Source of the DNA: Bacteroidales bacterium
GTDB taxonomy: Bacteria > Bacteroidota > Bacteroidia > Bacteroidales > UBA932
Direction: 5' to 3'
NCBI GenBank assembly: GCA_017546585.1
Contig: JAFYWC010000133.1
Coordinates: 1-56,114, forward strand
DNA length: 56,114 bases
Position numbers and translations under genes: made by a program. Shown here piece by piece: positions 1 to 7,474 of the stretch. Positions within the stretch are counted from its first letter, which is position 1, and each line of letters opens with the position of its first letter. The notes under the pieces were generated by a model, which saw only the letters and a list, made by a program, of their open reading frames with translations, had not been told where the DNA came from and did not search any database.

Positions 1-167
1 AAACTGACTGTCATCTCCGGCATTGATGTGCCTACGCCGATGATTGCCGCTCCGATGACAAAGTCGGACACTTTGTATTTCCTTGCGATGGACACTGCTC
101 CGGTAACCAGGTAGTCGGCTCCGAAGACAATGCCCACGAGGGAAACAATCAAAATTATGTATTCCAT
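1..167 (-). CDS. Ca2+/Na+ antiporter (CaCA family), N-terminal part only
   Basis: Only the first 55 codons lie in the window; the rest lies beyond position 1. The visible protein starts MEYIILIVSLVGIVFGAD and continues into VIGAAIIGVGTSMPE, the first alpha-repeat of the CaCA/YrbG family of inner-membrane cation exchangers, where the acidic residue after GTSMP takes part in ion binding. It closely matches the start of the complete exchanger at 51651-52604 (11 differences in the 55 residues), so the genome carries two copies. Its ATG shares one base with the stop of the upstream 148-residue gene (TAATG), which implies translational coupling. Family is certain; the ion exchanged in vivo is inferred. 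Confidence 0.9.
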   Translation of the reverse strand, partial: MEYIILIVSLVGIVFGADYLVTGAVSIARKYKVSDFVIGAAIIGVGTSMPEMTVS

Positions 168-613
168 TATTTTATCAGCTTGCCTACTTTAGAGATCTCG
201 TATTCATACATCTTAGAACAAGGCTGGTATGTATATGGAACATACTCGAACAATTGGATATATGCCTTGCCTGTGGCTTTGCTGTAATAGATGTCTAGTT
301 TGATTGCGTTGCCATTATTCTCTTTAGACAGGTCAACTGAGTCTGGTTTTGATGCGATAGCTGAAGATATGGCAGCATGCTCTGCCTGCTGGAAGTATCG
401 TTCTATTTTCTGGTACTTGGCGTTGGTCTCGATGTCCTTGTAGCCAGTCTTAAGTACAAGCGCAAGGATTGCTCCGGCGAAAATAAGGAAGAAGCCTGTA
501 ATGTTGACTGCATCGCTAGTCGGAACAGCGACAAGGATGCCGCCAAGGATGAGAAGTGAAATAAATATTACGATATCTTTGATTGAGTGAACTCTAGTAA
601 ATGTCTTTTCCAT
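167..613 (-). CDS. Small two-TM membrane protein coupled to exchanger (copy 1)
   Basis: A 148-residue protein of unknown function. Residues about 13-33 and 36-54 are hydrophobic and look like two membrane segments in a hairpin, followed by a soluble domain of about 95 residues containing AISSAIASKPDSVDL and KAYIQLFEYVPYTYQPCS. A clear paralogue lies at 52607-53053 with the same organisation and the same downstream partner, a CaCA exchanger. The gene's TAA overlaps the exchanger ATG. The conserved pairing suggests an accessory or regulatory role for the exchanger, but that is inference from context only. No named domain was recognised. Confidence 0.8.
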   Translation of the reverse strand: MEKTFTRVHSIKDIVIFISLLILGGILVAVPTSDAVNITGFFLIFAGAILALVLKTGYKDIETNAKYQKIERYFQQAEHAAISSAIASKPDSVDLSKENNGNAIKLDIYYSKATGKAYIQLFEYVPYTYQPCSKMYEYEISKVGKLIK

Positions 614-719
614 ATTGATTTATCATTTAATTGTTTAATAGTTTAAAAGCATAACGAAACAAGGCGATGTCTTCCAATTGCTTGAAAAACACCGCAGTAT
701 AAAACCCTCAAACTATGTT

Positions 720-1103
720 CTAAATGATAAGCCTACAGAGACTGACCAATTTATTGGCAGGCTCCATAAGTGTGGAATGGGTAATTAAAGACTTTTTCTG
801 AACGACGTACCTAAGGATGGAATTGATTGTCTTTCCCGACTTTACCACTTCGTGATTCTGCCTGTGACTGGTTTCGTGTCTGTTCGAATTGCTTTGCAGA
901 CGTGGAACAGTTACCGTTGAAACTTGACGTGGGATACAGATATCCGTCTTAGGAGATGTTATACTAACATCTAACGATGTTGTATAGGCACTAGTGTAGT
1001 CGTATTCCTGAACATCTTCATAAGCAAACAAATCAGCCTTGGCACCCATATGAAATGCCAAAGTGACTAGACTCAAGAGCAGATATTTCAGTAGACTTTT
1101 CAT
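720..1103 (-). CDS. Small secreted protein, function unknown
   Basis: About 127 residues. The N-terminus MKSLLKYLLLSLVTLAFHMG, followed by AKA, reads as a Sec signal peptide with cleavage near AKA. The mature part is rich in Ser/Thr and His/Arg and matches no family I recognise. An in-frame ATG at 1118 exists, but it falls inside a -7 promoter box at 1116-1123, so the ATG at 1103 is chosen. That leaves a leader of only a few bases. The gene stands between the exchanger pair and the RAYT element, both unrelated. Confidence 0.55.
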   Translation of the reverse strand: MKSLLKYLLLSLVTLAFHMGAKADLFAYEDVQEYDYTSAYTTSLDVSITSPKTDICIPRQVSTVTVPRLQSNSNRHETSHRQNHEVVKSGKTINSILRYVVQKKSLITHSTLMEPANKLVSLCRLII

Positions 1104-1115
1104 AATAATCGCCCG

Positions 1116-1144
1116 CAAAGGTAGAAAGTTTTACGAAAAGGCAA
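1116..1144 (-). promoter_or_regulatory. Bacteroidetes-type promoter for the small secreted protein
   Basis: On the minus strand, TACCTTTG (1123-1116) matches the -7 consensus TAnnTTTG, and TTGC (1144-1141) sits 17 bases upstream as a -33 element. This is one of the better two-part promoters in the window. Confidence 0.65.
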
Positions 1145-1290
1145 TTAGATAATTAAGGATTTCTATATACATAGTCAATCTGGGATTCACTGCTTTGCAA
1201 ATCGGCAGTCGCAACTGTCGATTTTGGATTTGGTAGAAACCGACCATTTGGGTCGGCTTCTTTGTTTTCCTATAGTCCCGCATTGCAACC
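1145..1290. other. Intergenic stretch with two imperfect hairpins
   Basis: No gene seen. One inverted repeat pairs 1201-1209 with 1214-1222 (one G:T pair) and is followed by TTTT. A second pairs CCGACC (1240-1245) with GGTCGG (1251-1256) and is followed by a T-rich run. They could be terminators on the plus strand or part of the adjoining REP region; neither role is shown. Confidence 0.4.
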
Positions 1291-1424
1291 ACGCGCACAA
1301 AAAGTGAGAATTTGTGCGCGTAGCGAGAAGAATTCGAGGAAACGCGCACAAAAACAGCGATTATGTGCTCAAAATTGGGAAATCTACGTTAAACAAGCAC
1401 GAAAACTGCGAATTTGTGCGCGTG
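1291..1424. repeat. Upstream REP-like palindromes (three copies)
   Basis: Three related units lie at 1291-1321, 1342-1370 and about 1395-1424. The first is a perfect 11-bp inverted repeat: ACGCGCACAAA at 1291-1301 and TTTGTGCGCGT at 1311-1321, with a 9-base loop. The second keeps the left arm and has a degenerate right arm; the third has a degenerate left arm and intact right arm TTTGTGCGCGT. All three run in the same direction (A-run in the left arm, GAATTTG before the right arm). They match the three units downstream of the transposase at 2527-2659, which marks them as REPs of this RAYT. Confidence 0.85.
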
Positions 1425-1549
1425 TTCAACTGCAATTCTCTATATTTGGTTCCGTAATGCGGCTATATTAAGATATGTATTAGCAAGCTCTGCAGGCCGG
1501 TCTGGCCGGGTCTCTGAAACCCTTTCTTGAAAGCGCATTTCAATAATCA

Positions 1550-1577
1550 CATTGTACAATGTCGAGAGAACCTCGAC
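1550..1577. promoter_or_regulatory. Two abutting perfect palindromes upstream of the RAYT gene
   Basis: CATTGTACAATG at 1550-1561 is a perfect 12-bp palindrome. The G at 1561 also begins a second inverted repeat, GTCGAG (1561-1566) and CTCGAC (1572-1577), with loop AGAAC. Both sit just before the ATG at 1594. They may be an operator or a translational hairpin, or a recognition structure of the transposase; the sequence does not decide between these. Confidence 0.45.
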
Positions 1578-1593
1578 CTTTAAACCTATTGAA

Positions 1594-2526
1594 ATGAATG
1601 ACAGAGCATCTTTTTATGACATTGAAAACATATGTCTACATTACTACAACAAACTAGGACGTACCTTCCACCTTTGTACTCCGGAAAATCATCCGATAGT
1701 ATTCCGTAGCACCGAGGAGTTCAAGCGAGGTATGAATATCATCGGCATCATCGCAAAGGGATATCCCAAGGTGAAGATCCTGACGTTTGAACTGATGAGC
1801 AACCACTTGCACATAGTCATCGCAGGAGAACCCGAAGACATACTGGAGTTCTTCGACTGCCTGAAGAAACAGTTGAGCAGATGCCTATACCAAGATGGAT
1901 CCCGCCCCGACCTCAATGGCTTCACACCTTTCCTGCACGAGATAACCTCACTCGAGAATTTGAGAAACGCCATCGCCTATGCAAACAGGAACGGGTCAGT
2001 GATTGACAGACACGTTTGTCCATACACCTATCCTTGGGGATCCAACAGGTACTTTTTCAATCCCGAAGCGACTTCCAGATACGAGCAGACAAAGCGTAAG
2101 GCGACAGTTCGGGAACTGAGGGCAATGACAATCAGCCGCAAATATGACAGCTTCACTGACGCATACCTTGTCGACGACTACGTGTGTCCGCTTTCATTCT
2201 GCATTATCCCTGAAGCGGAGATGCTGTTCCGCGACGCAAGGCACTACTTCACTAAGATATCCAAACACATCGAAAGTTATGATGAAATCGCCAAAATGAT
2301 AGGTGAGCAAATATACTATACAGATGATGACCTGTTCTCAATAGTCTGTTCATTGGCGTCGAAGAAATACGACTGCAAAGTGCCGTCTCAGTTACAGAAG
2401 AATGAGAAAATGGAGTTGGCCATAATCCTGCACAGAGAGTACAACGCTGGCGTCAAGCAGATTCAGCGTATGTTGAAAATCGACGCGGCCATTCTCACTG
2501 CTCTGTTCGGCAGTAACACTAAGTAA
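1594..2526 (+). CDS. REP-associated tyrosine transposase (RAYT, Y1/HUH family)
   Basis: A 310-residue protein (counting from ATG 1594; an in-frame TTG at 1552 would add 14 residues but runs through the palindromes). The HUH motif is in ELMSNHLHIVI (His71 and His73). The expected catalytic tyrosine is Tyr129 in NAIAYANRN, in the place of the YIHxNP-type motif of RAYTs. The C-terminal 180 residues probably carry the REP-binding part. RAYTs are single-strand DNA nucleases that cut at REP hairpins and are usually single-copy, domesticated enzymes. The stop codon directly abuts the first downstream REP, and three REPs lie on each side, a typical RAYT-REP arrangement. Confidence 0.85.
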   Translation: MNDRASFYDIENICLHYYNKLGRTFHLCTPENHPIVFRSTEEFKRGMNIIGIIAKGYPKVKILTFELMSNHLHIVIAGEPEDILEFFDCLKKQLSRCLYQDGSRPDLNGFTPFLHEITSLENLRNAIAYANRNGSVIDRHVCPYTYPWGSNRYFFNPEATSRYEQTKRKATVRELRAMTISRKYDSFTDAYLVDDYVCPLSFCIIPEAEMLFRDARHYFTKISKHIESYDEIAKMIGEQIYYTDDDLFSIVCSLASKKYDCKVPSQLQKNEKMELAIILHREYNAGVKQIQRMLKIDAAILTALFGSNTK

Positions 2527-2659
2527 ACGCGCACAAAAACACAGAATCTGTGCGCAAAACCACTTAAACCACCACAAACGCGCACAAAAAGTGCAATTTT
2601 GTGCGCAAGACCGAAGAAATCACCACAAAAACGCACAAAAACGCCGGATTTGTGCGCGG
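2527..2659. repeat. Downstream REP-like palindromes (three copies)
   Basis: Units at 2527-2555, 2578-2606 and 2631-2659. Each has a left arm of ACGCGCACAAAAA type and right arm TTTGTGCGC or TCTGTGCGC. The first starts on the base after the RAYT stop codon. The repeat spacing of about 51 bases matches the 51-base spacing of the first two upstream units (1291 to 1342). Confidence 0.85.
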
Positions 2660-2901
2660 TAAAGTGCCATAGCGCGACCGTGAAGGGTCAAAGGCGACCA
2701 AAAGAGGCGGAATAAGACCAGGAAGGAGTCAGGGAGGCGGCTGGCAGGAGCTGAAAAGGAGAAGGTGGGGGCAAAAAGAAAAAGTGAGGGGTGAGGGGGA
2801 TATCTTATGGCAAAATGTTATATTTGTAACGCTGACTTGGGGCAAGAGAACAGAGGAGAAGGGGAATGACAGCGGACAATGAAACCACAAAACACTGAAA
2901 T
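2660..2901. other. Intergenic purine-rich stretch with a -7 box
   Basis: No gene. About 2690-2805 is strongly purine-rich (G and A) on the plus strand. TATATTTG at 2819-2826 fits the Bacteroidetes -7 box and would start transcription about 70 bases before the nitroreductase gene. No clear -33 element was found. Confidence 0.5.
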
Positions 2902-3528
2902 ATGAAAAGGTTATGGATTATCGGGGCGGGAGTTTGCCTGATGTTGGCGGCGGCCTGCTCACAGACGACAAAGCAGGGACAGGATGAGAACACCAACGCT
3001 GTGATCGAGACGATTATGTCAAGAAGGAGCATCCGCAAGTACAAACAGGTGCCGGTGGGCAGGGACACGCTTGATGTGATCCTCGAGTGCGGAATCAATG
3101 CGCCGAACGGACAGAACAAGCAGTCTTGGGAAGTCCGTGTCGTGGACAGTCCGGAGCTGATGGCCGAGATGCAGGAGGCCATTGCGAAAGGACATCCGGA
3201 CATTCCACCTCAGTTCGCAAAGGGATGCTTCAGAGATGCGCCTGTGATGGTCTTCATCGCACGTGACCCTTCATATGATTTCTCGGCATACGACTGCGGT
3301 CTGCTTGCAGAAAACATTATGCTTTCAGCCTGGTCGATGGGAGTCGGATCGATCTGCCTCGGAAGTCCGGTGAGATTTCTCCAGGACAACGATGCGTGCA
3401 AACCGTACATTGAGAAGCTGGAGTTCAGCGAAGGGTATGAATTGTGCTTGTGTATCGGTCTCGGCTACGCAGATGAAGCACCGGATGCAAAACCGCGCAA
3501 CAAAGAGAAAATCAAATACATAGAATAA
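2902..3528 (+). CDS. Nitroreductase-family lipoprotein
   Basis: A 208-residue protein with a lipoprotein signal: hydrophobic segment then LAAACSQ, lipid-bearing Cys at about residue 19. The body is a nitroreductase/FMN-dependent oxidoreductase fold: IMSRRSIRKYKQVPV near residue 40 is the FMN-binding N-terminal motif of the family, APNGQNKQSW follows, and GVGSICLGSP belongs to the C-terminal FMN-binding half. The family reduces nitroaromatics, quinones or enones with NAD(P)H. A membrane-anchored, exported form is unusual because FMN and NAD(P)H are cytoplasmic, though such proteins recur in Bacteroidetes. Eight bases separate it from the next gene, so they are probably co-transcribed. Confidence 0.85.
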   Translation: MKRLWIIGAGVCLMLAAACSQTTKQGQDENTNAVIETIMSRRSIRKYKQVPVGRDTLDVILECGINAPNGQNKQSWEVRVVDSPELMAEMQEAIAKGHPDIPPQFAKGCFRDAPVMVFIARDPSYDFSAYDCGLLAENIMLSAWSMGVGSICLGSPVRFLQDNDACKPYIEKLEFSEGYELCLCIGLGYADEAPDAKPRNKEKIKYIE

Positions 3529-3536
3529 CAAACATT

Positions 3537-4340
3537 ATGAACTATCTACTTATTCTTCTGGCAGTTTCACTTGCCGTTTCAGGATTGGGATGGATCTATT
3601 TCATCTACTTCTTCAGCATCGGTTACGGATTCGGAATCTCTGCTCTTGCAGTCACAATGGCCGTGCTTTTCCGTGACGTACTTACAGTTCCTACTGCGCT
3701 TCTCTGCGTTGTGATGTTCGTATTCGGATGCCGTCTCGGACTCTATCTCCTCACCCGTGAGAAGAGGTCTCCGGAATACAAGAAGATTCTTTACGGACCG
3801 GATGCGGCAAAGAAGAAACCGCTTTTCGTGGTGATCACAGTGTGGATCTTCTGCGCACTCCTTTATGTAGGCCAGGTGAGCCCGGTTGCATTCTATCTCG
3901 CAAACAAGGCTCAGGGCGCACCGGTAAGCGACATCCTCCCTTGGTGCGGAGCTGCATTGATGGCACTGGGAGTCGTTCTCGAGAGCGTTGCTGACGCACA
4001 GAAGAAGGCCGCAAAGAAGATCAACAAGCACAGATTCGTAGACACAGGTGTGTACAAGCTCGTACGCTGTCCTAACTACCTCGGAGAGCTCGTGATCTGG
4101 ACAGGTGCATTCATCGTCTGCTTCGGAGCCTGCTGCACAGTATGGCAGTGGATCGTCGCAGCTATCGGATATCTCGGAATCGTTTATGTGATGTTCAGCG
4201 GAGCACGCAGACTTGAGATCCGTCAGAACGGTGCATACGGTGCCGACCCTGAATATCAGGCTTACATCAAGAAGACACCTATCCTTCTTCCTTTCGTGCC
4301 TATCTACAGCGTAGAGAAGCACAAATGGCTGCAGGCATAG
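3537..4340 (+). CDS. DUF1295 / steroid 5-alpha-reductase-like membrane protein
   Basis: 267 residues with about six hydrophobic segments. The C-terminal half has the family motif: TGVYKLVRCPNYLGELVIWTG, then EIRQNGAYGADPEYQAYIKKTP near the end. This corresponds to the NADPH-binding C-terminal part of the DUF1295/isoprenylcysteine-methyltransferase/5-alpha-reductase superfamily. Substrate unknown. It follows the nitroreductase by 8 bases and ends at a strong bidirectional terminator, so the two form a short operon, possibly both redox enzymes acting at the inner membrane. Confidence 0.8.
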   Translation: MNYLLILLAVSLAVSGLGWIYFIYFFSIGYGFGISALAVTMAVLFRDVLTVPTALLCVVMFVFGCRLGLYLLTREKRSPEYKKILYGPDAAKKKPLFVVITVWIFCALLYVGQVSPVAFYLANKAQGAPVSDILPWCGAALMALGVVLESVADAQKKAAKKINKHRFVDTGVYKLVRCPNYLGELVIWTGAFIVCFGACCTVWQWIVAAIGYLGIVYVMFSGARRLEIRQNGAYGADPEYQAYIKKTPILLPFVPIYSVEKHKWLQA

Positions 4341-4359
4341 TCAGCAGGACATAGACAAA

Positions 4360-4399
4360 CAGAAAAGGGGATGACTCACATCGGTCATCCCCTTTTCTG
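4360..4399. terminator. Bidirectional terminator between convergent genes
   Basis: A perfect 16-bp stem, 4360-4375 pairing with 4384-4399, loop TCACATCG. The arms carry AGAAAAGGGG and CCCCTTTTCT, giving T-rich tails on both strands. It serves the DUF1295 gene on the plus strand and the SLC13 gene on the minus strand. Confidence 0.9.
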
Positions 4400-4400
4400 T

Positions 4401-6266
4401 TTAAAACGCGAAGAGAAGCGGAAGTACGAATACCATCACGATTCCCATAAGTATCTGGAGCGGAAGACCGATCTTCACGTAATCCATAAACGTGTACTGG
4501 CCAGCCGACATCACGAGTGCATTAGGCGGTGTCGAGAATGGCGATGCGAAGCACATACTTGCCGCCACAGTCACAGCAAACATAAACGGTACCGGACTCA
4601 CTCCGATCTGCATCGCACACTGGAGCGCGATAGGAGCCATAAGGACTGCTGTAACGGTGTTGCTGATGAAGATAGTCATCACTGATGTCGCAGCATAGAT
4701 GCCGGCGAGGAGGAGGCGCGGTCCGCTGCCTCCGAGCCCGGTGACGATGCCGTTTGAAATCATTTCCGAAACACCTGTCTTCTCGAGTGCGATCGACATC
4801 GGAAGCATAGCGGCAAAGAGCACTATGGTCTGCCAGTTGATGGTCTTGTATGCGGCCTCGACACTGCGGACGCAGCCTGTAATCACCATCATCACAGCAG
4901 CAAGAAGCACTGCAGTAACCGGAGCCACCGGAATGCTGTCCACAACCATCATCACGATCATTGCGATCATAATGGCTGCCGCCATCGGTGCCTTGAAGTC
5001 CAGGGTCACCTTCGCCGCAGCCTCAAGAGGCTCACCGAGTACGACCCAGTTGTTCGACTCGTTCTTCATTCTTGCGATATCTTTCCAAGCACCCTGCACG
5101 AGGAGAACGTCACCGTCCTGCATCTTCTGGGTACCGAGCTCGGCAAGGATGTACTCCTGTCTTCTTCTGATACCCAACACGTTGACACTGAACTTGCTGC
5201 GGAATCCAGCCTCGATGATGGTCCTGTTGATCATCGACGAAGTAGGCATTATGAGGATCTCCGCAACTCCGATATCGAAGAAGTCCATAGATGCGTTCGA
5301 AGAACTTCCCTCAACCTCGTCAGTGTGTCTGTCAAGAAGTCTTAAAGAGTAGTCCTCGGCGAACTTTGCGATATGGTCTGGGTCACCTGAAAGATAAAGC
5401 ACATCTCCCTGGCCGAGCACAAGGTCCGGAGAGGCAAGCTGCTGACTCACAGATCGTACGAAACGGTTAGGACCGGTACTGCGACGGAGCTCGAGCACAT
5501 TGATGCCGTACTCTCTGTAGATGTCAAGATCCACGACTGTCTTTCCTATCACCTTAGACTTGCCGTTCTGCACGTGTACTCTGAAGAGGTTCTCTGTCAC
5601 ACCGTACTCGTTCACGAGTTCCTTGAGGGACTTGCCTGACTTCTTGCTGTCCTTCGCCTTATCCTTCTTGGTGAGCATCTTGGTGGTCGGAAGCAGATAA
5701 AGGATGCCGACGAGAAGAGTCACCAGACCGACAGGAAGGAATGAGAAGAAGCCCAGTGGAGCGAAGCCCGCACCTTCGAGGGTGTCGCTGACGATAAGGT
5801 TGGGCGGAGTACCGATGAGTGTCATCATACCTCCCATACTGCTGGCGAAGGCCAGAGGCATAAGCAGACGGCGTGGCGATGTGCCTGCCGCAGCCGCCAT
5901 ACTGACCACGATCGGAAGCATAAGGGCAACCGTACCTGTGTTGCTCACGAACATTCCGATGGCAGATGTGACGATCATCACAAGGAGGAAAAGTCTGAGT
6001 TCGCTGTTTCCTGCAAGGGTCATAACCTTGCTTCCGATCATCTTCGCAAGACCAGTCTGGAAGATTCCGCCTCCTACGATGAAGAGGCCGATCATCATAA
6101 TGACGGTCGTATTGGAGAATCCGGAAAGGCCTTCCGCAGGTGTCAGGATCTGACACAGAAGGAGGGCCAGGAGGGCGCATATGGCCACCAGGTCAGAGCG
6201 CACTTTGCCGCTGACGAAAAGGATGGCCGAAATCAAAAGTATTATAAGTGTCGCTATCATAGGCAT
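4401..6266 (-). CDS. SLC13-family permease with two TrkA-C (RCK_C) domains
   Basis: 621 residues from the ATG at 6266. An upstream in-frame ATG at 6284 lies inside the -7 box 6282-6289 and is rejected. Two blocks of membrane segments flank a soluble middle of about 200 residues that contains two RCK_C-type repeats (around VYREYGINVLELRRS-like and FSVNVLGIRRR segments). Transport motifs FVSNTGTVALMLPI and FISNTVTAVLMAPIAL are the paired SNT signatures of the divalent anion:Na+ symporter (DASS) family. Members move sulfate, phosphate or dicarboxylates; the substrate here cannot be told. Transcribed alone, divergent from the metX operon. Confidence 0.85.
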   Translation of the reverse strand: MPMIATLIILLISAILFVSGKVRSDLVAICALLALLLCQILTPAEGLSGFSNTTVIMMIGLFIVGGGIFQTGLAKMIGSKVMTLAGNSELRLFLLVMIVTSAIGMFVSNTGTVALMLPIVVSMAAAAGTSPRRLLMPLAFASSMGGMMTLIGTPPNLIVSDTLEGAGFAPLGFFSFLPVGLVTLLVGILYLLPTTKMLTKKDKAKDSKKSGKSLKELVNEYGVTENLFRVHVQNGKSKVIGKTVVDLDIYREYGINVLELRRSTGPNRFVRSVSQQLASPDLVLGQGDVLYLSGDPDHIAKFAEDYSLRLLDRHTDEVEGSSSNASMDFFDIGVAEILIMPTSSMINRTIIEAGFRSKFSVNVLGIRRRQEYILAELGTQKMQDGDVLLVQGAWKDIARMKNESNNWVVLGEPLEAAAKVTLDFKAPMAAAIMIAMIVMMVVDSIPVAPVTAVLLAAVMMVITGCVRSVEAAYKTINWQTIVLFAAMLPMSIALEKTGVSEMISNGIVTGLGGSGPRLLLAGIYAATSVMTIFISNTVTAVLMAPIALQCAMQIGVSPVPFMFAVTVAASMCFASPFSTPPNALVMSAGQYTFMDYVKIGLPLQILMGIVMVFVLPLLFAF

Positions 6267-6281
6267 TTTAAATTGGGGCCG

Positions 6282-6289
6282 CAAATTTA
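6282..6289 (-). promoter_or_regulatory. -7 promoter box of the SLC13 gene
   Basis: TAAATTTG on the minus strand fits TAnnTTTG and lies 15 bases before the chosen ATG. No good -33 element is visible. Confidence 0.55.
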
Positions 6290-6406
6290 GTCATTTACAT
6301 CTTTCATTCCTATTCTTGAAGACGATATGGCGAAAAATTGTCAAAAAGATGCAGTTTCCGCTGATTTTCCGAGGTTTTCGCAGTTCAAGATACGGGGAAA
6401 TTAATG

Positions 6407-6414
6407 TATCTTTG
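6407..6414 (+). promoter_or_regulatory. -7 promoter box of the metX operon
   Basis: TATCTTTG fits TAnnTTTG and starts transcription close to 6420, about 20 bases before the metX ATG at 6440. The short leader leaves no room for a SAM riboswitch. Confidence 0.6.
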
Positions 6415-6439
6415 TATGTTTTTGCGAAAGAAAAATCCT

Positions 6440-7462
6440 ATGATCAGATGCGAATATATACACGAAGGGAGTTTTGAGTTTGAGGCGGGCGGAAGCGTCT
6501 GCGGATTGAAGGTGGTATACCACCGCTCTGACCGCAACTGGCAGAGCGGCGACGACCGCAAGGTCGTGTGGATCTGCCACGCTCTTACAGCAAACTCGGA
6601 CGCCGAAGACTGGTGGCCGGAACTCGTGGGTCCGGGCAAGCTTTTCGACACTGAAAAGTACTTTGTGGTATGTGCCAATATGCTCGGTTCTGCCTACGGA
6701 TCGTCAGGTCCGTCAAGCACAAACCCTGCCACCGGCAAGCCGTACTACTTCGACTTCCCGATGATCACAGTACGCGACATCGTGCGTGCAAACGACCTTG
6801 TCCGCAGACACCTCGGCATAGAGCACATCGACCTTATGGTCGGAGGTTCGATCGGAGGATTCCAGTCGGTGGAGTGGTCGATTATGGAACCGGAAGCCAT
6901 CAGAAAAGCCATCTACATCGCCTGCGGATCAAGAGTCACTCCTTGGCTCACCGCATACAACGAGTCTATGCGCCTGGCGCTTGAGACCGACCCTACCTTC
7001 CGCGAATGCGCAAGCCTCAAGGGAGGCGAGACCGGCCTCAGATGCGCAAGAAGCATCGCCCTTATCTCATATAGAAGCTACGAGGGCTACAATGCCACAC
7101 AGTGGGAGAAGGACGAGGACTGTATGTTCGCTGACAGAGCAGGCTCATACCAGAGATACCAGGGCAAGAAGCTCTCAGACCGCTTCGATGCATATTCATA
7201 CTACTATCTCTGCGGATCGGTGGACAGCAACAATGTCGGCAGAGGACGCGGCGGAGTGGAGAAGGCCCTCGGCAGTATAAAGGCCGAATGCACAGTCATA
7301 GGCATCGACAGCGACAGACTATTCCCTGTGGAGGAGCAGAAGTTCATCGCTTCGTGCATCCCTGGAGCGGTCTATCACGAAATCACATCGAAGTTCGGTC
7401 ACGACGGATTCCTCCTCGAGAACGACCAGCTCACCAGAATCATTGAACCATTATTGCCATAA
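6440..7462 (+). CDS. metX: Homoserine O-acetyltransferase
   Basis: 340 residues, alpha/beta hydrolase. The nucleophile Ser137 is in MVGGSIGGFQ; Asp292 in GIDSDRLFP and His321 in FGHDGF complete the triad. CHALTANSDAEDWW and SAYGSSGPSSTNPATG are typical MetX segments. It transfers acetyl (or succinyl) from CoA to L-homoserine, the first committed step to methionine. The ATG at 6440 is preferred over 6404 and 6416 because those lie in or directly beside the -7 box and add residues not seen in the family. First gene of an operon with aspartokinase-homoserine dehydrogenase (12 bases downstream) and metY. Confidence 0.93.
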   Translation: MIRCEYIHEGSFEFEAGGSVCGLKVVYHRSDRNWQSGDDRKVVWICHALTANSDAEDWWPELVGPGKLFDTEKYFVVCANMLGSAYGSSGPSSTNPATGKPYYFDFPMITVRDIVRANDLVRRHLGIEHIDLMVGGSIGGFQSVEWSIMEPEAIRKAIYIACGSRVTPWLTAYNESMRLALETDPTFRECASLKGGETGLRCARSIALISYRSYEGYNATQWEKDEDCMFADRAGSYQRYQGKKLSDRFDAYSYYYLCGSVDSNNVGRGRGGVEKALGSIKAECTVIGIDSDRLFPVEEQKFIASCIPGAVYHEITSKFGHDGFLLENDQLTRIIEPLLP

Positions 7463-7474
7463 AACGAACTATAT

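Larger units (their letters stand above)
1291..2659 (+). mobile_element. RAYT-REP cassette
   Basis: A unit of three REP-like palindromes, the RAYT gene, and three more REP-like palindromes. Consensus of the units is ACGCGCACAAAAA, a few variable bases, then GAATTTGTGCGC, about 29-31 bases. Outside these limits no further copies were noticed in the window, so here the REPs cluster only around their transposase. Confidence 0.8.

Noticed and set aside
1262-1471. Short plus-strand open frame made of the upstream REPs
   Set aside because: Its peptide repeats RICAR/RAQK motifs that come from the palindromes; not a protein gene.
3579-4322. Long antisense open frame opposite the DUF1295 gene
   Set aside because: Translation is rich in Cys, His, Ser and Asp with no hydrophobic core or motif; it mirrors the codon bias of the real membrane protein on the other strand.
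6290-6439. SAM riboswitch in front of metX
   Set aside because: The -7 box at 6407 leaves about 20 bases of leader, too short for any SAM aptamer; no conserved pseudoknot pattern seen.
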